A stretch of DNA of 64,000 nt from Bacteroides salyersiae WAL 10018 = DSM 18765 = JCM 12988 (GTDB taxonomy: Bacteria > Bacteroidota > Bacteroidia > Bacteroidales > Bacteroidaceae), in the NCBI RefSeq assembly GCF_000381365.1, contig NZ_KB905466.1:742693-806692 (forward strand). The letters are read 5' to 3'. The notes beneath the pieces were generated by a model. That model had not been told where the DNA came from. It saw nothing but the letters and a program-made list of their open reading frames with translations, and did not search any database. Below, in pieces: positions 43,183 to 51,211 of the stretch. The stretch's first letter is position 1. Each line of letters starts with the position of its first letter. The position numbers and the translations under genes were made by a program.

Positions 43183-44564
43183 TTCGTTTCCTCCTTTCCC
43201 TGTACCTTATTCTTCTTCCACATTTCATTGAACGATTCACCGGCAAACTTCGGCAATTCACGTCCCTTTCCCCAGGCATCCAGATCATTGTACTTGATAA
43301 AACGCGGCAAATGATTCACCAATGGTGCTGCCCACAAAGCCGCATTGAACCAAACAGGATGATCCATCAATATTTCCATACCACCGGACATTATTTTTTT
43401 CCCGGTATCAGCTTTTCCTATCTTATCCAATACCTGACGCCATTTATAAATTTGCTCTGCCAGATCGACTTTCGCCGGACATACATCGGAACAAGACAGA
43501 CAAAGCGAACAGGCAGAAAGATTATCGTAATACTTTTCCGGATCGTGCGCCATACCTAAATTTATACCGATAGGGCCGGGAATGAAATAAGTATATGAAT
43601 AACCACCACTACGGCGATAGACCGGACAAGTATTCATACAGGCGCCACAGCGGATGCAATTCAAAGTCTTGATATGATCGGGATGGGCAAGTATCTCGCT
43701 CCGCCCGTTATCTACGATAATGATATGATATTCGCCCCCTTCACGCGGTTTGCGATAGTGGGAGGTATAAGTCGTAACAGGCTGTCCCGTAGCCGAACGG
43801 GCCAGTAGCCGGGTAAATACCCCCAATGCATCCATATCGGGAACAATCTTTTCAAGGCCGAAAGCGGCAATATTCAAGGTAGGACAGGAAGTTCCCATAT
43901 CCGCATTCCCTTCGTTGGTACACACCACTATATCCCCGGTAGACGCTACGGCAAAGTTGGCTCCTGTCATGGCAGCTTCTGCATTCAGAAAGATATTTCT
44001 CAGATTCTTACGGGCGGCATGCGTCAGATAAGTAGGATCAGAATTCCCTTTCTCCGTACCCATCTCTTTTTCGAAAAGTTCTCCCACTTGCTCACGCTTA
44101 ATATGGATGGCAGGCAGCACGATATGACTGGGCGGCAAGTGCATCAACTGCAAAATACGCTCACCTAAATCGGATTCCACCACATCGATCCCTCTTTCTA
44201 TCAGAAACGGATTCAACCCGCACTCTTCGGCAAGCATAGACTTGCTTTTAACGAAACGCTTCACCCCGTGACTGTTCAGAATCTCATAGACAATGGCACA
44301 ATATTCATCGGCATCCTTTGCCCAATGCACTATGGCGCCATTGGCAGTCGCATTCTTCTCAAACTCTACCAGAAGTTCATCGAGATGGCTATTAGAATAA
44401 AGTTTCAGTTCACATGCCTTCTCACGCAGATCCTCCCATTCGGGAACCTCCTTACTCATCTTATCTCTTTTGGCACGAACCATCCAAAGGGTTTCGTTGT
44501 GCCATGCCGCCATCACAGGGTTCTCTAAGAACTTCCCGGCAGCCTTTGCATGCTTGGTACTCAT
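43179..44564 (-). CDS. lutB: Lactate utilization iron-sulfur protein B
   Basis: A 461-aa iron-sulfur protein of the LutABC L-lactate oxidation system. The N-terminal LUD domain (GAIVHWAKDADEYCAIVYEI ... STGDIVVCTNEGNADM) is followed by two 4Fe-4S motifs, CIRCGACMNTCP and CSLCLSCSDVCP, that carry electrons. The start overlaps the lutA stop and its own stop overlaps lutC, each by 4 bp. This tight packing indicates a complex made in fixed ratio. Confidence 0.95.
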   Translation of the reverse strand: MSTKHAKAAGKFLENPVMAAWHNETLWMVRAKRDKMSKEVPEWEDLREKACELKLYSNSHLDELLVEFEKNATANGAIVHWAKDADEYCAIVYEILNSHGVKRFVKSKSMLAEECGLNPFLIERGIDVVESDLGERILQLMHLPPSHIVLPAIHIKREQVGELFEKEMGTEKGNSDPTYLTHAARKNLRNIFLNAEAAMTGANFAVASTGDIVVCTNEGNADMGTSCPTLNIAAFGLEKIVPDMDALGVFTRLLARSATGQPVTTYTSHYRKPREGGEYHIIIVDNGRSEILAHPDHIKTLNCIRCGACMNTCPVYRRSGGYSYTYFIPGPIGINLGMAHDPEKYYDNLSACSLCLSCSDVCPAKVDLAEQIYKWRQVLDKIGKADTGKKIMSGGMEILMDHPVWFNAALWAAPLVNHLPRFIKYNDLDAWGKGRELPKFAGESFNEMWKKNKVQGKEETK

Positions 44565-45301
44565 AATTGTGATGCTAAGATTTCTACTATATGAACAATT
44601 CTGATAGGCAGTTTCTCACGCTCGATGATGCCTTGCATATGCATCAGACAGGAACTGTCGGCCCCGGTGATATATTCGGCCCCGGTTTCCATATGATGCC
44701 TTATTTTATCACGGCCCATACAGACAGAGACCGCCTGCTCTTCGACGGCGAACATACCGCCGAAACCGCAACATTCGTCTATATGGCTCGGTTCAAAGAT
44801 TTCAATACCATCGACCAATTGAAGCAGGTCACGCAGTTTATTAAAATAAGGGATATTCAGTTCACTCGGAGCAGACAGGAAAAGTTCACGTACGCCATGA
44901 CAGCTATTGTGGATGCTCACTTTATGCGGAAAACGGGCTTCCAGCCTTTCTGGCTTTATCACATCATGAATAAAATCGCAGAGATCATAAATCTTACCGG
45001 CACTTTCGCACAAATGTCCTTCTTTGGCAAGGATACCCGGATGATTCAGTTTGACAAATGCCACACAACTACCCGAAGGCCCAACAATATAATCATACTG
45101 CTTGAACAGATCATCGAACCGTAGAGCGAGTTTTAAAGCTTCGCCTTCAAAACCGGCATTTGCCATAGGCTGTCCACAACAAGTTTGATCCAGGGGATAA
45201 TCTACATCCACACCTAAACTTTTCAAAAGTTTATACGATGCCACCCCCACATTGGGATAGATGGCATTGATGTAGCAAGGAATAAATAAACCTACTTTCA
45301 T
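44561..45301 (-). CDS. lutA: Lactate utilization protein A (CCG-domain Fe-S oxidoreductase)
   Basis: The CCG-domain subunit of the LutABC complex, 246 aa. Two cysteine-rich repeats are visible: the first ending TCCGQPMANAGFEGEA with the later GPSGSC, and the second with NSCHGVREL and DECCGFGGMFAV. These bind an Fe-S cluster as in heterodisulfide reductase subunits. An in-frame TTG precedes at 45307, but ATG 45301 (MKVGLFIPCY) is the natural start. It heads the lutABC operon. No LutR-type regulator or lactate permease is adjacent. Confidence 0.93.
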   Translation of the reverse strand: MKVGLFIPCYINAIYPNVGVASYKLLKSLGVDVDYPLDQTCCGQPMANAGFEGEALKLALRFDDLFKQYDYIVGPSGSCVAFVKLNHPGILAKEGHLCESAGKIYDLCDFIHDVIKPERLEARFPHKVSIHNSCHGVRELFLSAPSELNIPYFNKLRDLLQLVDGIEIFEPSHIDECCGFGGMFAVEEQAVSVCMGRDKIRHHMETGAEYITGADSSCLMHMQGIIEREKLPIRIVHIVEILASQL

Positions 45302-45384
45302 AATCAATAATTATAAGCTACGAGTTACGAACTACGGGCATCCTTCCGAAAGAATACCATATAGCCGGCAGCAGCCCGTAACTA

Positions 45385-45930
45385 TTACAAAATATTTATC
45401 AGTTTGTGCGTTTGCAGGCTTAGTCTCCATTTGGGGTGTCGCATCACGCAATCCACCGTTGCTGCGGTGTTATTACAAGAACAAGGCTGGAGGAAAAAAT
45501 GTTCGGCGGGAAGTAACTCATAAACGTCAATATTTTGTCCTTCGTACACTACTTTCACTTCATCCATTCTGTTTAAACCCAATTTTACACCTTGCTTGGG
45601 CGAACAGGTTATCCAATCGATAGCCGCCGGCAGAGGGCGGGTACCATTCGTCTCGATACAAACATATTTCCCGGCCTGATGCAAAAGACCGATCAAGTGA
45701 TCGTCAATCCACAAGGAAGGTTCGCCACCCGTAAGTATCACCATTACAGCCGGGTATTTCTTTACCTCGGCTATAATCTCCTCATCCGTCATCATCACCC
45801 CCTCTTCATGGCGGGTATCACAAAAGCCACACTTCAAGTTACACCCCGAAAAACGGACAAAAACAGCGGGAGTACCTGTGTGATACCCCTCTCCTTGTAA
45901 ACTATAAAAAATTTCGTTAATCTTTCTCAT
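45385..45930 (-). CDS. queE: 7-carboxy-7-deazaguanine synthase
   Basis: A radical SAM enzyme converting 6-carboxytetrahydropterin to 7-carboxy-7-deazaguanine on the queuosine route. The cluster motif CNLKCGFC is followed by DT as usual; VILTGGEPSLW and CIETNGT are also present. The start is ATG 45930 (MRKINEIFYSLQGEG), whose first residues are the family signature; the longer frame to 45993 would overlap queD. The start lies inside queD (14-bp overlap), so queD and queE are coupled. 181 aa. Confidence 0.95.
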   Translation of the reverse strand: MRKINEIFYSLQGEGYHTGTPAVFVRFSGCNLKCGFCDTRHEEGVMMTDEEIIAEVKKYPAVMVILTGGEPSLWIDDHLIGLLHQAGKYVCIETNGTRPLPAAIDWITCSPKQGVKLGLNRMDEVKVVYEGQNIDVYELLPAEHFFLQPCSCNNTAATVDCVMRHPKWRLSLQTHKLINIL

Positions 45931-46255
45931 AGACAGCCGTATTTGACTCGGATTCCTGCACTTCCACTTTGAAGCAATGAGGCACTTGTTCACAAACCCA
46001 ACGGGCTATATTTTCGGCAGTAGGATTAAAAGGAAGTACTTCATTCAGATTACGGTGGTCCAATCTTTCTTTCACCGCTTTTTTGATCAGGCTGAAATCC
46101 ACTACCATTCCGTCGGCATTGAGTTCTGCAGAACGGCAGTACACCGTGATAATCCAATTGTGACCGTGCAGATTCTCACATTTACTGCGATAAGAGAGGT
46201 TCAGGCTATGCGCAGCCGATACCTCGAGGCGTTTTATTACTGTATACATCGTCAT
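45917..46255 (-). CDS. queD: 6-carboxy-5,6,7,8-tetrahydropterin synthase
   Basis: It makes the pterin intermediate used by QueE in queuosine biosynthesis. A T-fold protein of 112 aa with the zinc-binding and catalytic residues in RLEVSAAHSLN, the Cys in SKCENLHGHNW, and DHRNLNEVLPFNPTAENIA. The start is ATG 46255 or 46249; the longer start at 46279 lies in the hairpin-forming leader. A palindrome (46272-46301) overlaps its transcription start, a likely control site. Confidence 0.93.
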   Translation of the reverse strand: MTMYTVIKRLEVSAAHSLNLSYRSKCENLHGHNWIITVYCRSAELNADGMVVDFSLIKKAVKERLDHRNLNEVLPFNPTAENIARWVCEQVPHCFKVEVQESESNTAVYEKD

Positions 46256-46271
46256 ATATATTAAAAAAAGT

Positions 46272-46310
46272 CCCTGCATCTAATGTCACCTCGATGCAGG
46301 GGCAAAGTTA
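46272..46310 (-). promoter_or_regulatory. queDE promoter with overlapping palindrome
   Basis: On the minus strand the -7 element TAACTTTG (46303-46310) is followed at once by CCCTGCATC, a 12-nt spacer and GATGCAGGG (46301 down to 46272), then ACTTTTTTT and the queD ATG. The 30-bp palindrome spans the predicted transcription start. It may be an operator, or the transcribed part with the U-tract may act as an attenuator. It does not match the preQ1 riboswitch classes that I know. Confidence 0.6.
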
Positions 46311-46353
46311 ATACAAATTCAGATTTTCATTCTGCAAACCTCGTTATTTTTTC

Positions 46354-46361
46354 TACATTTG
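46354..46361 (+). promoter_or_regulatory. -7 element of the YbaN-type gene (leaderless)
   Basis: TACATTTG ends only 4 bp before ATG 46366, so the mRNA should begin at the start codon. It is divergent from the queDE promoter, with about 43 bp between the two elements. Confidence 0.65.
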
Positions 46362-46365
46362 CAGC

Positions 46366-46728
46366 ATGAAAACCATCTGTATCATTTTAGGAACCGTTTC
46401 GCTGGCATTAGGTATTTTAGGCATCTTTCTGCCATTATTGCCTACCACCCCTTTCCTGCTGCTGACGGCTGCGCTCTATTTCAAAGGGTCGCCCCGCTTG
46501 TATCAATGGTTACTGAATCAGAAACATCTCGGCCCTTATATCCGTAACTTTCGCGAAAATAAGGCGATCCCCTTGCGTGCCAAAATCATCTCGTTAGTGC
46601 TCATGTGGGGCACCATGCTCTATTGCATATTCTTTCTCGTCCCTTTAGTATGGGTCAAGATACTCCTTTTTCTGATTGCAGTAGGAGTCACTTATCATAT
46701 ACTTTCCTTCAAAACATTGAAAAAGTGA
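46366..46728 (+). CDS. YbaN-family (DUF454) inner-membrane protein
   Basis: A 120-aa membrane protein with three or four hydrophobic helices. The family signature LGIFLPLLPTTPFLLLTAALYF is visible (positions about 20-41, written here in part), then GSPRLYQWLLNQKHLGPYI. The function is unknown in all bacteria as far as I know. The last 34 bp overlap the 3' end of the convergent nucleosidase gene. Confidence 0.88.
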   Translation: MKTICIILGTVSLALGILGIFLPLLPTTPFLLLTAALYFKGSPRLYQWLLNQKHLGPYIRNFRENKAIPLRAKIISLVLMWGTMLYCIFFLVPLVWVKILLFLIAVGVTYHILSFKTLKK

Positions 46729-47261
46729 GACAACCCGGTACGGGCATCAGCCAATTTATCTTCCCAATGCTTCACAGAATTCTGACCGATCACATCAGAA
46801 ACATATTTTACCGAAATAAAAGGAATCTCTTTAGAATTACATACGAAAGCCTGTGCATATGCTTCCATATCTACCACATCTCCCTCTATATCAGTCAACT
46901 CTGTAAGAAAACTATCTCCGGTATTGCAGGTAGCCGACTCCGTCCAATGCTTACAGAACCCTTTCTGTTCAAGCAACGCAGAAGTATCCAACTGATAGCT
47001 TAATCCGAGTCCTGCCAACTTCTGCATATCACGGTCAATAAAATGACGGCAAACAAAAATATCGCCTACCTTATGATGAATCGTCCCTGCCGTCCCCATA
47101 TTTATTACAATATCCGGTTCCACCTGACGGATAGCTTCCGCCAAATGAAAAGCTGCTTTTACTTTGCCGATGCCGGTACGTACATAATACACTTCTGCAT
47201 CGGGCCACTTAATCTCTGCGAATTCGCCTTGTACAGCGTAGGTTACTAATATTTTCAACAT
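46695..47261 (-). CDS. Nucleoside phosphorylase/MTA-SAH nucleosidase-family protein
   Basis: A soluble 188-aa enzyme of the purine nucleoside phosphorylase/MTAN fold. Visible are VRTGIGKVKAAFHLAEAI, INMGTAGTIHHKVGDIFVC, and the purine-binding VVDMEAYAQAFVC (the Met-Glu pair contacts the ribose) followed by ISVKYVSD with its catalytic Asp. It is shorter than typical MTAN (about 230 aa). The frame opens at 47369, but a -7 element at 47295-47302 shows that the start is the later ATG (MLKILVTYAVQGEF). The substrate is uncertain. Confidence 0.82.
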   Translation of the reverse strand: MLKILVTYAVQGEFAEIKWPDAEVYYVRTGIGKVKAAFHLAEAIRQVEPDIVINMGTAGTIHHKVGDIFVCRHFIDRDMQKLAGLGLSYQLDTSALLEQKGFCKHWTESATCNTGDSFLTELTDIEGDVVDMEAYAQAFVCNSKEIPFISVKYVSDVIGQNSVKHWEDKLADARTGLSHFFNVLKESI

Positions 47262-47294
47262 AAAATCATTCTTTAAAAACCTGTTTTTTATACG

Positions 47295-47302
47295 CAAAGA
47301 TA
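47295..47302 (-). promoter_or_regulatory. -7 element of the nucleosidase gene
   Basis: The minus strand reads TATCTTTG followed by C. It lies inside the longer reading frame and fixes the downstream start. Confidence 0.65.
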
Positions 47303-47369
47303 AAATAATAATCTCAAAAGCTAAAGTATATTCCTGATAGATAGCAAATAATCCTCGTCCATTCACCAT

Positions 47370-47654
47370 TTATTTTATAATATAACTTTTCAGCGCTTCC
47401 ACGTATTCTTCAAACGCATCCACTCCCTGTGGGGTAATCTTACAGATCGTACAAGGCATTTTTCCTTTAAATGTTTTCGTTATCTCCACATAACCGGCTT
47501 TGTTCAGTTTATCGATCTGTACACTCAAGTTTCCGGCTGTAGCCCCCGTCTGCTGACGAATATAGACAAAGTCCGCTTCCTCAACAGAAATAAGCAACGA
47601 CATCACCGCCAAGCGAAGTTCGGAATGGAGTAACGGATTCAGTTCTTTAAACAT
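47370..47654 (-). CDS. Winged-helix transcriptional regulator (HTH_34/MarR-like)
   Basis: A 94-aa single-domain DNA-binding protein. The winged helix shows LLHSELRLAVMSLLISVEEA, the recognition region TGATAGNLSVQIDKLNKAGY, and a wing with KGKMPCTICKITPQG. Such proteins are commonly transcribed with the membrane proteins they control. It overlaps the 3' end of the 201-aa membrane protein gene by 8 bp and is the last gene of a four-gene operon starting at 49356. It probably represses that operon, by analogy. Confidence 0.85.
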   Translation of the reverse strand: MFKELNPLLHSELRLAVMSLLISVEEADFVYIRQQTGATAGNLSVQIDKLNKAGYVEITKTFKGKMPCTICKITPQGVDAFEEYVEALKSYIIK

Positions 47655-48252
47655 TGCTTCTCTTTGCTTTACGATTAACCATATGTCCCGGAATAATCAT
47701 TACGACTGTAATGGCAAGGGCAAAAGCAAAAACCTGTCGTAAAGGTCCTTCCACAATTGAATTGATATTGAAAAGCATCCCTAACGAAATAGCGATTCCA
47801 AAAGCGGAGCAGTTATAAAACGATTTCTCTTGGATAACAGATCCTGTTATTCCTGCACCCACGGATAACACCAACAGAAGCAACGGCAATATAGCGATAT
47901 TATTTCCATAATTCAAGGCCAAAAGGGCAATGATAGCACAAGTTCCTCCTACTATTTGCCAAACATTCGAAATCACTTTATCGACATAACTCATCGTTTT
48001 CTTACCATTCCGCCGGGAAACCCAATAAGTATACAGACATCCTATCACCGGAATCACAGTCCCCAACCAGAACCAGCTCTGATTTCCGGTAATATAAAGT
48101 AATAGGAAAATTGCTATGGAGACGGCAAGAGTCAAATATCCCCAAAATAGAAAACTATTACCGCTTCCTACAACCAACCCTTTTTTACTATTCTGAATCA
48201 TCTGGGTAATCAATGCCAGACTTTCTTGTTCATTCAATTTCTTATTTTCCAT
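47647..48252 (-). CDS. Hypothetical membrane protein, 201 aa (paralogue of the 105-aa protein)
   Basis: An integral membrane protein with five or six hydrophobic helices and a short charged N terminus MENKKLNEQESLALITQMIQ. I do not recognise a named function. The opening 23 residues are nearly identical to those of the gene at 49039-49356, and the similarity continues to VDKVISNVW. It is third in the operon ending with the winged-helix regulator. Confidence 0.82.
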   Translation of the reverse strand: MENKKLNEQESLALITQMIQNSKKGLVVGSGNSFLFWGYLTLAVSIAIFLLLYITGNQSWFWLGTVIPVIGCLYTYWVSRRNGKKTMSYVDKVISNVWQIVGGTCAIIALLALNYGNNIAILPLLLLVLSVGAGITGSVIQEKSFYNCSAFGIAISLGMLFNINSIVEGPLRQVFAFALAITVVMIIPGHMVNRKAKRSNV

Positions 48253-48262
48253 GTTCTTATTA

Positions 48263-49036
48263 TTATTTTAATTGTCTGCTACTCAACAATGCATACAAAG
48301 AGATCAGCAGCAAAGGTAAATGATATATTCCTAAATAAAATCCGGTGGGATTGGCAAACTGCCCCATATTATAGATACCGATAATTAACCCTACCATAGC
48401 AGTGACCCGGTAGGTTACCATGTTTATAGTGGGACGGCACAAGGTAAGCAATATCAGAAACACGGGTGTCATTGGGCAAAAAGCAAGTGATGCAAAACCG
48501 GAAAACAGATAAGCGGGATTGAAATCAGGTTTCGCATTCTGTAGATTCATCGGAAACCACAAACAGAAAAATGCAACGGGAACCAACCAAGCTGTTTTCC
48601 AGTTCAAATTCGAAAATGTGTACTTATTCTCTCCTTTCCAAGAATCACGAAACCAGACAAAGGCCACAAACAGCATCATCACCAGATTGACCGTCACTAC
48701 GCTGACACCATATTTATTGGTTACAGCAATGCTTTGAATGATTGCATACAGCAGATAGCAACATCCCACATAAGCGGAAAAGAACCGGCCGATCCTGTCA
48801 CGAAAAAACAACAGGGCAACAATCAGCGCAAGCGCCATCCACTGAAAAACAAATGAATAAGGATAGAATCGGTTGATCAATGCATGCCCCAATGTAGTAA
48901 AGACAATCTGTCCGGCCTCTTCAAAACGGAAACCTTTCGTTGCCATCGGCATCAATACAAATTGCAAAGCTATCAGCACTAAAAAGAATTTCCAGGAAGT
49001 GCAAAAACGTCCGAAACGTGTTGAAGTCTCTTTCAT
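48263..49036 (-). CDS. Hypothetical membrane protein, 257 aa
   Basis: An integral membrane protein with seven or eight predicted helices. It starts with a cytoplasmic segment (KETSTRFGRFCTSWK), and its helices include FFLVLIALQFVLMP and LVMMLFVAFVWF. No catalytic motif, binding motif or known family was recognised. It sits between the two paralogous membrane proteins, 2 bp from the first and 10 bp from the second, so the three products probably act together. Confidence 0.8.
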   Translation of the reverse strand: MKETSTRFGRFCTSWKFFLVLIALQFVLMPMATKGFRFEEAGQIVFTTLGHALINRFYPYSFVFQWMALALIVALLFFRDRIGRFFSAYVGCCYLLYAIIQSIAVTNKYGVSVVTVNLVMMLFVAFVWFRDSWKGENKYTFSNLNWKTAWLVPVAFFCLWFPMNLQNAKPDFNPAYLFSGFASLAFCPMTPVFLILLTLCRPTINMVTYRVTAMVGLIIGIYNMGQFANPTGFYLGIYHLPLLLISLYALLSSRQLK

Positions 49037-49038
49037 AA

Positions 49039-49356
49039 TTATTTGATTTTTATGTCCAGTCCGTTTTCAAATATGACACGATCCAAATAAGTCTTAATCA
49101 GTACCGGCTTTTCATGCCTGCCAAACAAAAACGTACCTATTCCTCCAAACACAGGTATCAAAAACCAACCATACATACTATAATACTGATGTGTCAACAT
49201 CCAGCCTGCATAAACCAACAGAGAAGTTAAAACCGTAGCGTATCCCCCAATCAAAGCAGGGCCTCCGGCATTCTCCCTCACATTCCTTTTGCTGTTTCGA
49301 ATCATCCGGGCAATAAGTTCCAGGCTCTCTTGCTCATTTAATTTTTTATCTTCCAT
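49039..49356 (-). CDS. Hypothetical membrane protein, 105 aa (short paralogue)
   Basis: It starts MEDKKLNEQESLELIARMIR, very like the 201-aa protein downstream (MENKKLNEQESLALITQMIQ). It shares the first two membrane helices and ends after YLDRVIFENG, where the longer protein goes on for about 95 residues. It may be a natural half-length form or a truncated copy after duplication. It is the first gene of the operon, with a -7 element TATCTTTG at 49408-49415. Confidence 0.8.
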   Translation of the reverse strand: MEDKKLNEQESLELIARMIRNSKRNVRENAGGPALIGGYATVLTSLLVYAGWMLTHQYYSMYGWFLIPVFGGIGTFLFGRHEKPVLIKTYLDRVIFENGLDIKIK

Positions 49357-49407
49357 GACACGTATTTATTTGTTGTTAAATGTATTATCAGAAATTCGAA
49401 TCCGTGG

Positions 49408-49415
49408 CAAAGATA
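49408..49415 (-). promoter_or_regulatory. -7 element of the four-gene membrane-protein/wHTH operon
   Basis: The minus strand reads TATCTTTG followed by CC, about 52 bp before the first start codon at 49356. It is divergent from another TATCTTTG at 49523-49530 that reads towards the IS. Confidence 0.65.
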
Positions 49416-49522
49416 AGTAGTTTATTTTATAAACCAAATTGTATTATAAATTATTTTATGCCATCAGATACCCCGTTATGCTATACAAGCCCAATTATGG
49501 TAAATAATAAGAAATAAAAGTA

Positions 49523-49530
49523 TATCTTTG
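49523..49530 (+). promoter_or_regulatory. -7-like element reading into the IS
   Basis: TATCTTTG lies 58 bp outside the left end of the IS. Before the insertion it would have read towards the palindrome array and the coiled-coil/zapA genes. It could now drive the transposase, whose ATG is at 49633. Confidence 0.5.
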
Positions 49531-49632
49531 GAACATAAAGATATATACATCAAAATCACTATATATCAAACAGATACATACATCCAATGTAATGTACTGA
49601 ATAAGTTGACACTTTCTAAATCAAAAAAAAGT

Positions 49633-50022
49633 ATGTCAACCAAAAGAAAACCTCACAGAAAGTTTACAGAATTGGAAAGTAAGTCTTATATTCGCGAGTA
49701 TCTTTCCAGCTCCGACCGTCGGAAAACATTTGAACGACGTAATGGATTAAGTTTAGGTACATTGTCCCGCTGGATGAAAATGTACGAGATAGAAGATCCT
49801 AAGATGCAAAAATCCATCATTGATCCACAGCTGATAGACGAAGACTCAGCGGCCCTTATCGCTCAGCTTCGTGCTGAAAATGAAACGTTACACAAGTCTA
49901 ACCGTCAACTTCAACGGGATTTGGATACGACAAAGATGCTTCATGAAGCCTGCGAAGTGCTTATTGATCTGACAGAGCAGACCTATCATATCCCCGTGCG
50001 AAAAAACTCAGATGCCAAGTAA
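49633..50022 (+). CDS. IS3-family transposase OrfA (helix-turn-helix protein)
   Basis: A 129-aa DNA-binding protein. A helix-turn-helix near residues 10-60 (FTELESKSYIREYLSSSDRR ... GLSLGTLSRWMKMYEI) recognises the IS ends. A leucine-zipper-like segment (LIAQLRAENETLHKSNRQLQ) follows. The frame extends upstream to 49528, outside the IS; the ATG at 49633 is the IS start. The codons AAA AAC at 50002-50007 form the slippery site for making OrfAB. Confidence 0.92.
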   Translation: MSTKRKPHRKFTELESKSYIREYLSSSDRRKTFERRNGLSLGTLSRWMKMYEIEDPKMQKSIIDPQLIDEDSAALIAQLRAENETLHKSNRQLQRDLDTTKMLHEACEVLIDLTEQTYHIPVRKNSDAK

Positions 50023-50030
50023 TCGACACC

Positions 50031-50906
50031 TTGTCACAGAGAGGCTCGGTCAACCGTAAATGCGGTGGTCTGAACAGACTCTGTGGTTACTTCGGCATAA
50101 CCAGACAAGGTTACTATAAACATGTGGACAGACAGTGTGAAGTTAATGTTTTGAAGACAAGTATTGTTCTGTATTGCAAAGAATTAAGAACTTTAATGCC
50201 CCAATCGGGTATGCGTGAGCTATATGTATGCTGTGTTCGTTACTTTAAGGAGAAAATGGTGATAGGTCGTGACCAGTGCTATGAGATATTCCGCTCTAAT
50301 GGTCTGGTCCAGAGGAAGAAGCGTGTACGTCCCAAAACAACGAACTCCAATCATAATTATTATATATATCCTGATTTGCTGAACACGGCACCTAAGTTCG
50401 TAGCAAGCACAAGCGGAAGTATGGTTGTGGCAGATATTACCTATGTCTCCACCAGGGATGGCTGGGCATACCTGTCCTTGCTTACTGATAGCCACAGTCG
50501 TGCAATAGTAGGCTATTCGTTCTATCCTACATTGACAACGGAAGGCCCGATGAAAGCTTTGGAGTCAGCTTTCCTGTTTTACAGAGAGAACGGGATAGAC
50601 ATCAGCGGGTTGATACATCATTCAGACCGTGGGGTTCAATACTGCTCAAACCAATACGTTGACACGTTAAAAGCACAACATATAAGCATAAGCATGACAC
50701 AGTGTGGTGATCCTCTGCATAATGCATTGGCCGAGCGGATGAACAATACTATTAAGAACGGATGGCTCTTTGACTGCGGGAAGGAGACTTTTAACCAGGT
50801 GGAAGAACGTATTAAACAGGCTGTGTACACATATAATAATATCCGGCCACACCAAGCTTTGAAAATGCGCACACCAATGGAAATTATAAAGGAGGAGAAG
50901 GTATGA
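50031..50906 (+). CDS. IS3-family transposase OrfB (DDE integrase core)
   Basis: The catalytic transposase. The DDE triad lies in VADITYVSTRDGWAYLSLL, HHSDRGVQYC and NALAERMNNTIKNGW. OrfB lies in the -1 frame relative to OrfA and the frame is open back to the slippery site A_AAA_AAC (50001-50007), so the active form is an OrfAB fusion made by -1 frameshifting. The TTG at 50031 is only the first possible internal start. 291 aa by that start; the frame is intact. Confidence 0.93.
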   Translation: MSQRGSVNRKCGGLNRLCGYFGITRQGYYKHVDRQCEVNVLKTSIVLYCKELRTLMPQSGMRELYVCCVRYFKEKMVIGRDQCYEIFRSNGLVQRKKRVRPKTTNSNHNYYIYPDLLNTAPKFVASTSGSMVVADITYVSTRDGWAYLSLLTDSHSRAIVGYSFYPTLTTEGPMKALESAFLFYRENGIDISGLIHHSDRGVQYCSNQYVDTLKAQHISISMTQCGDPLHNALAERMNNTIKNGWLFDCGKETFNQVEERIKQAVYTYNNIRPHQALKMRTPMEIIKEEKV

Positions 50907-51211
50907 AAGTGCCCCGACTCAGGTTGTGCTCGTCGGGACGGGTGGTCACGCCCCTTGCCGCACGGCGATCCCCGACCAAGGATATTTCTTGGCAAACGAG
51001 ATAATAACAAAAATCAGTTCAACAACATTGGAATAAATAGAATAATTAGCATTATATTTGGAAATCCAAATAGGACAACTACAGTAGGGCTAACAAACAG
51101 AAATGTAAACCTATTCAGGTATTGAAAATTGTTGAGTGAACGAATACAGTAATAACAATCGAAGTTGTCAACTAAATCCAGTACACATCACAATCAGAAT
51201 TAGGCTATCAA

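Larger units (their letters stand above)
49588..51190 (+). mobile_element. Complete IS3-family (IS150-like) insertion sequence, 1603 bp
   Basis: The ends start TG and finish CA with imperfect inverted repeats of about 24-25 bp (49588-49611, 51166-51190). A 3-bp target duplication CAA flanks the element (49585-49587 and 51191-51193). It encodes OrfA and OrfB in overlapping frames with an A_AAA_AAC slippery site at 50001-50007. The identity with 1-617 stops exactly at base 51190, confirming the right border. A 284-bp non-coding tail follows orfB, longer than usual for IS3 elements. Confidence 0.93.

Noticed and set aside
50636..51010. 124-aa minus-strand ORF in both IS copies
   Set aside because: It is antisense to the transposase and its tail, with no domain; its presence in both copies only reflects IS identity.
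1..51190. Composite transposon bounded by the two IS copies
   Set aside because: The interior is ordinary chromosomal content (rlmF, tRNA-Trp, queDE, lutABC) and is about 49 kb long; no cargo signature is seen. Recombination potential is kept as a finding instead.
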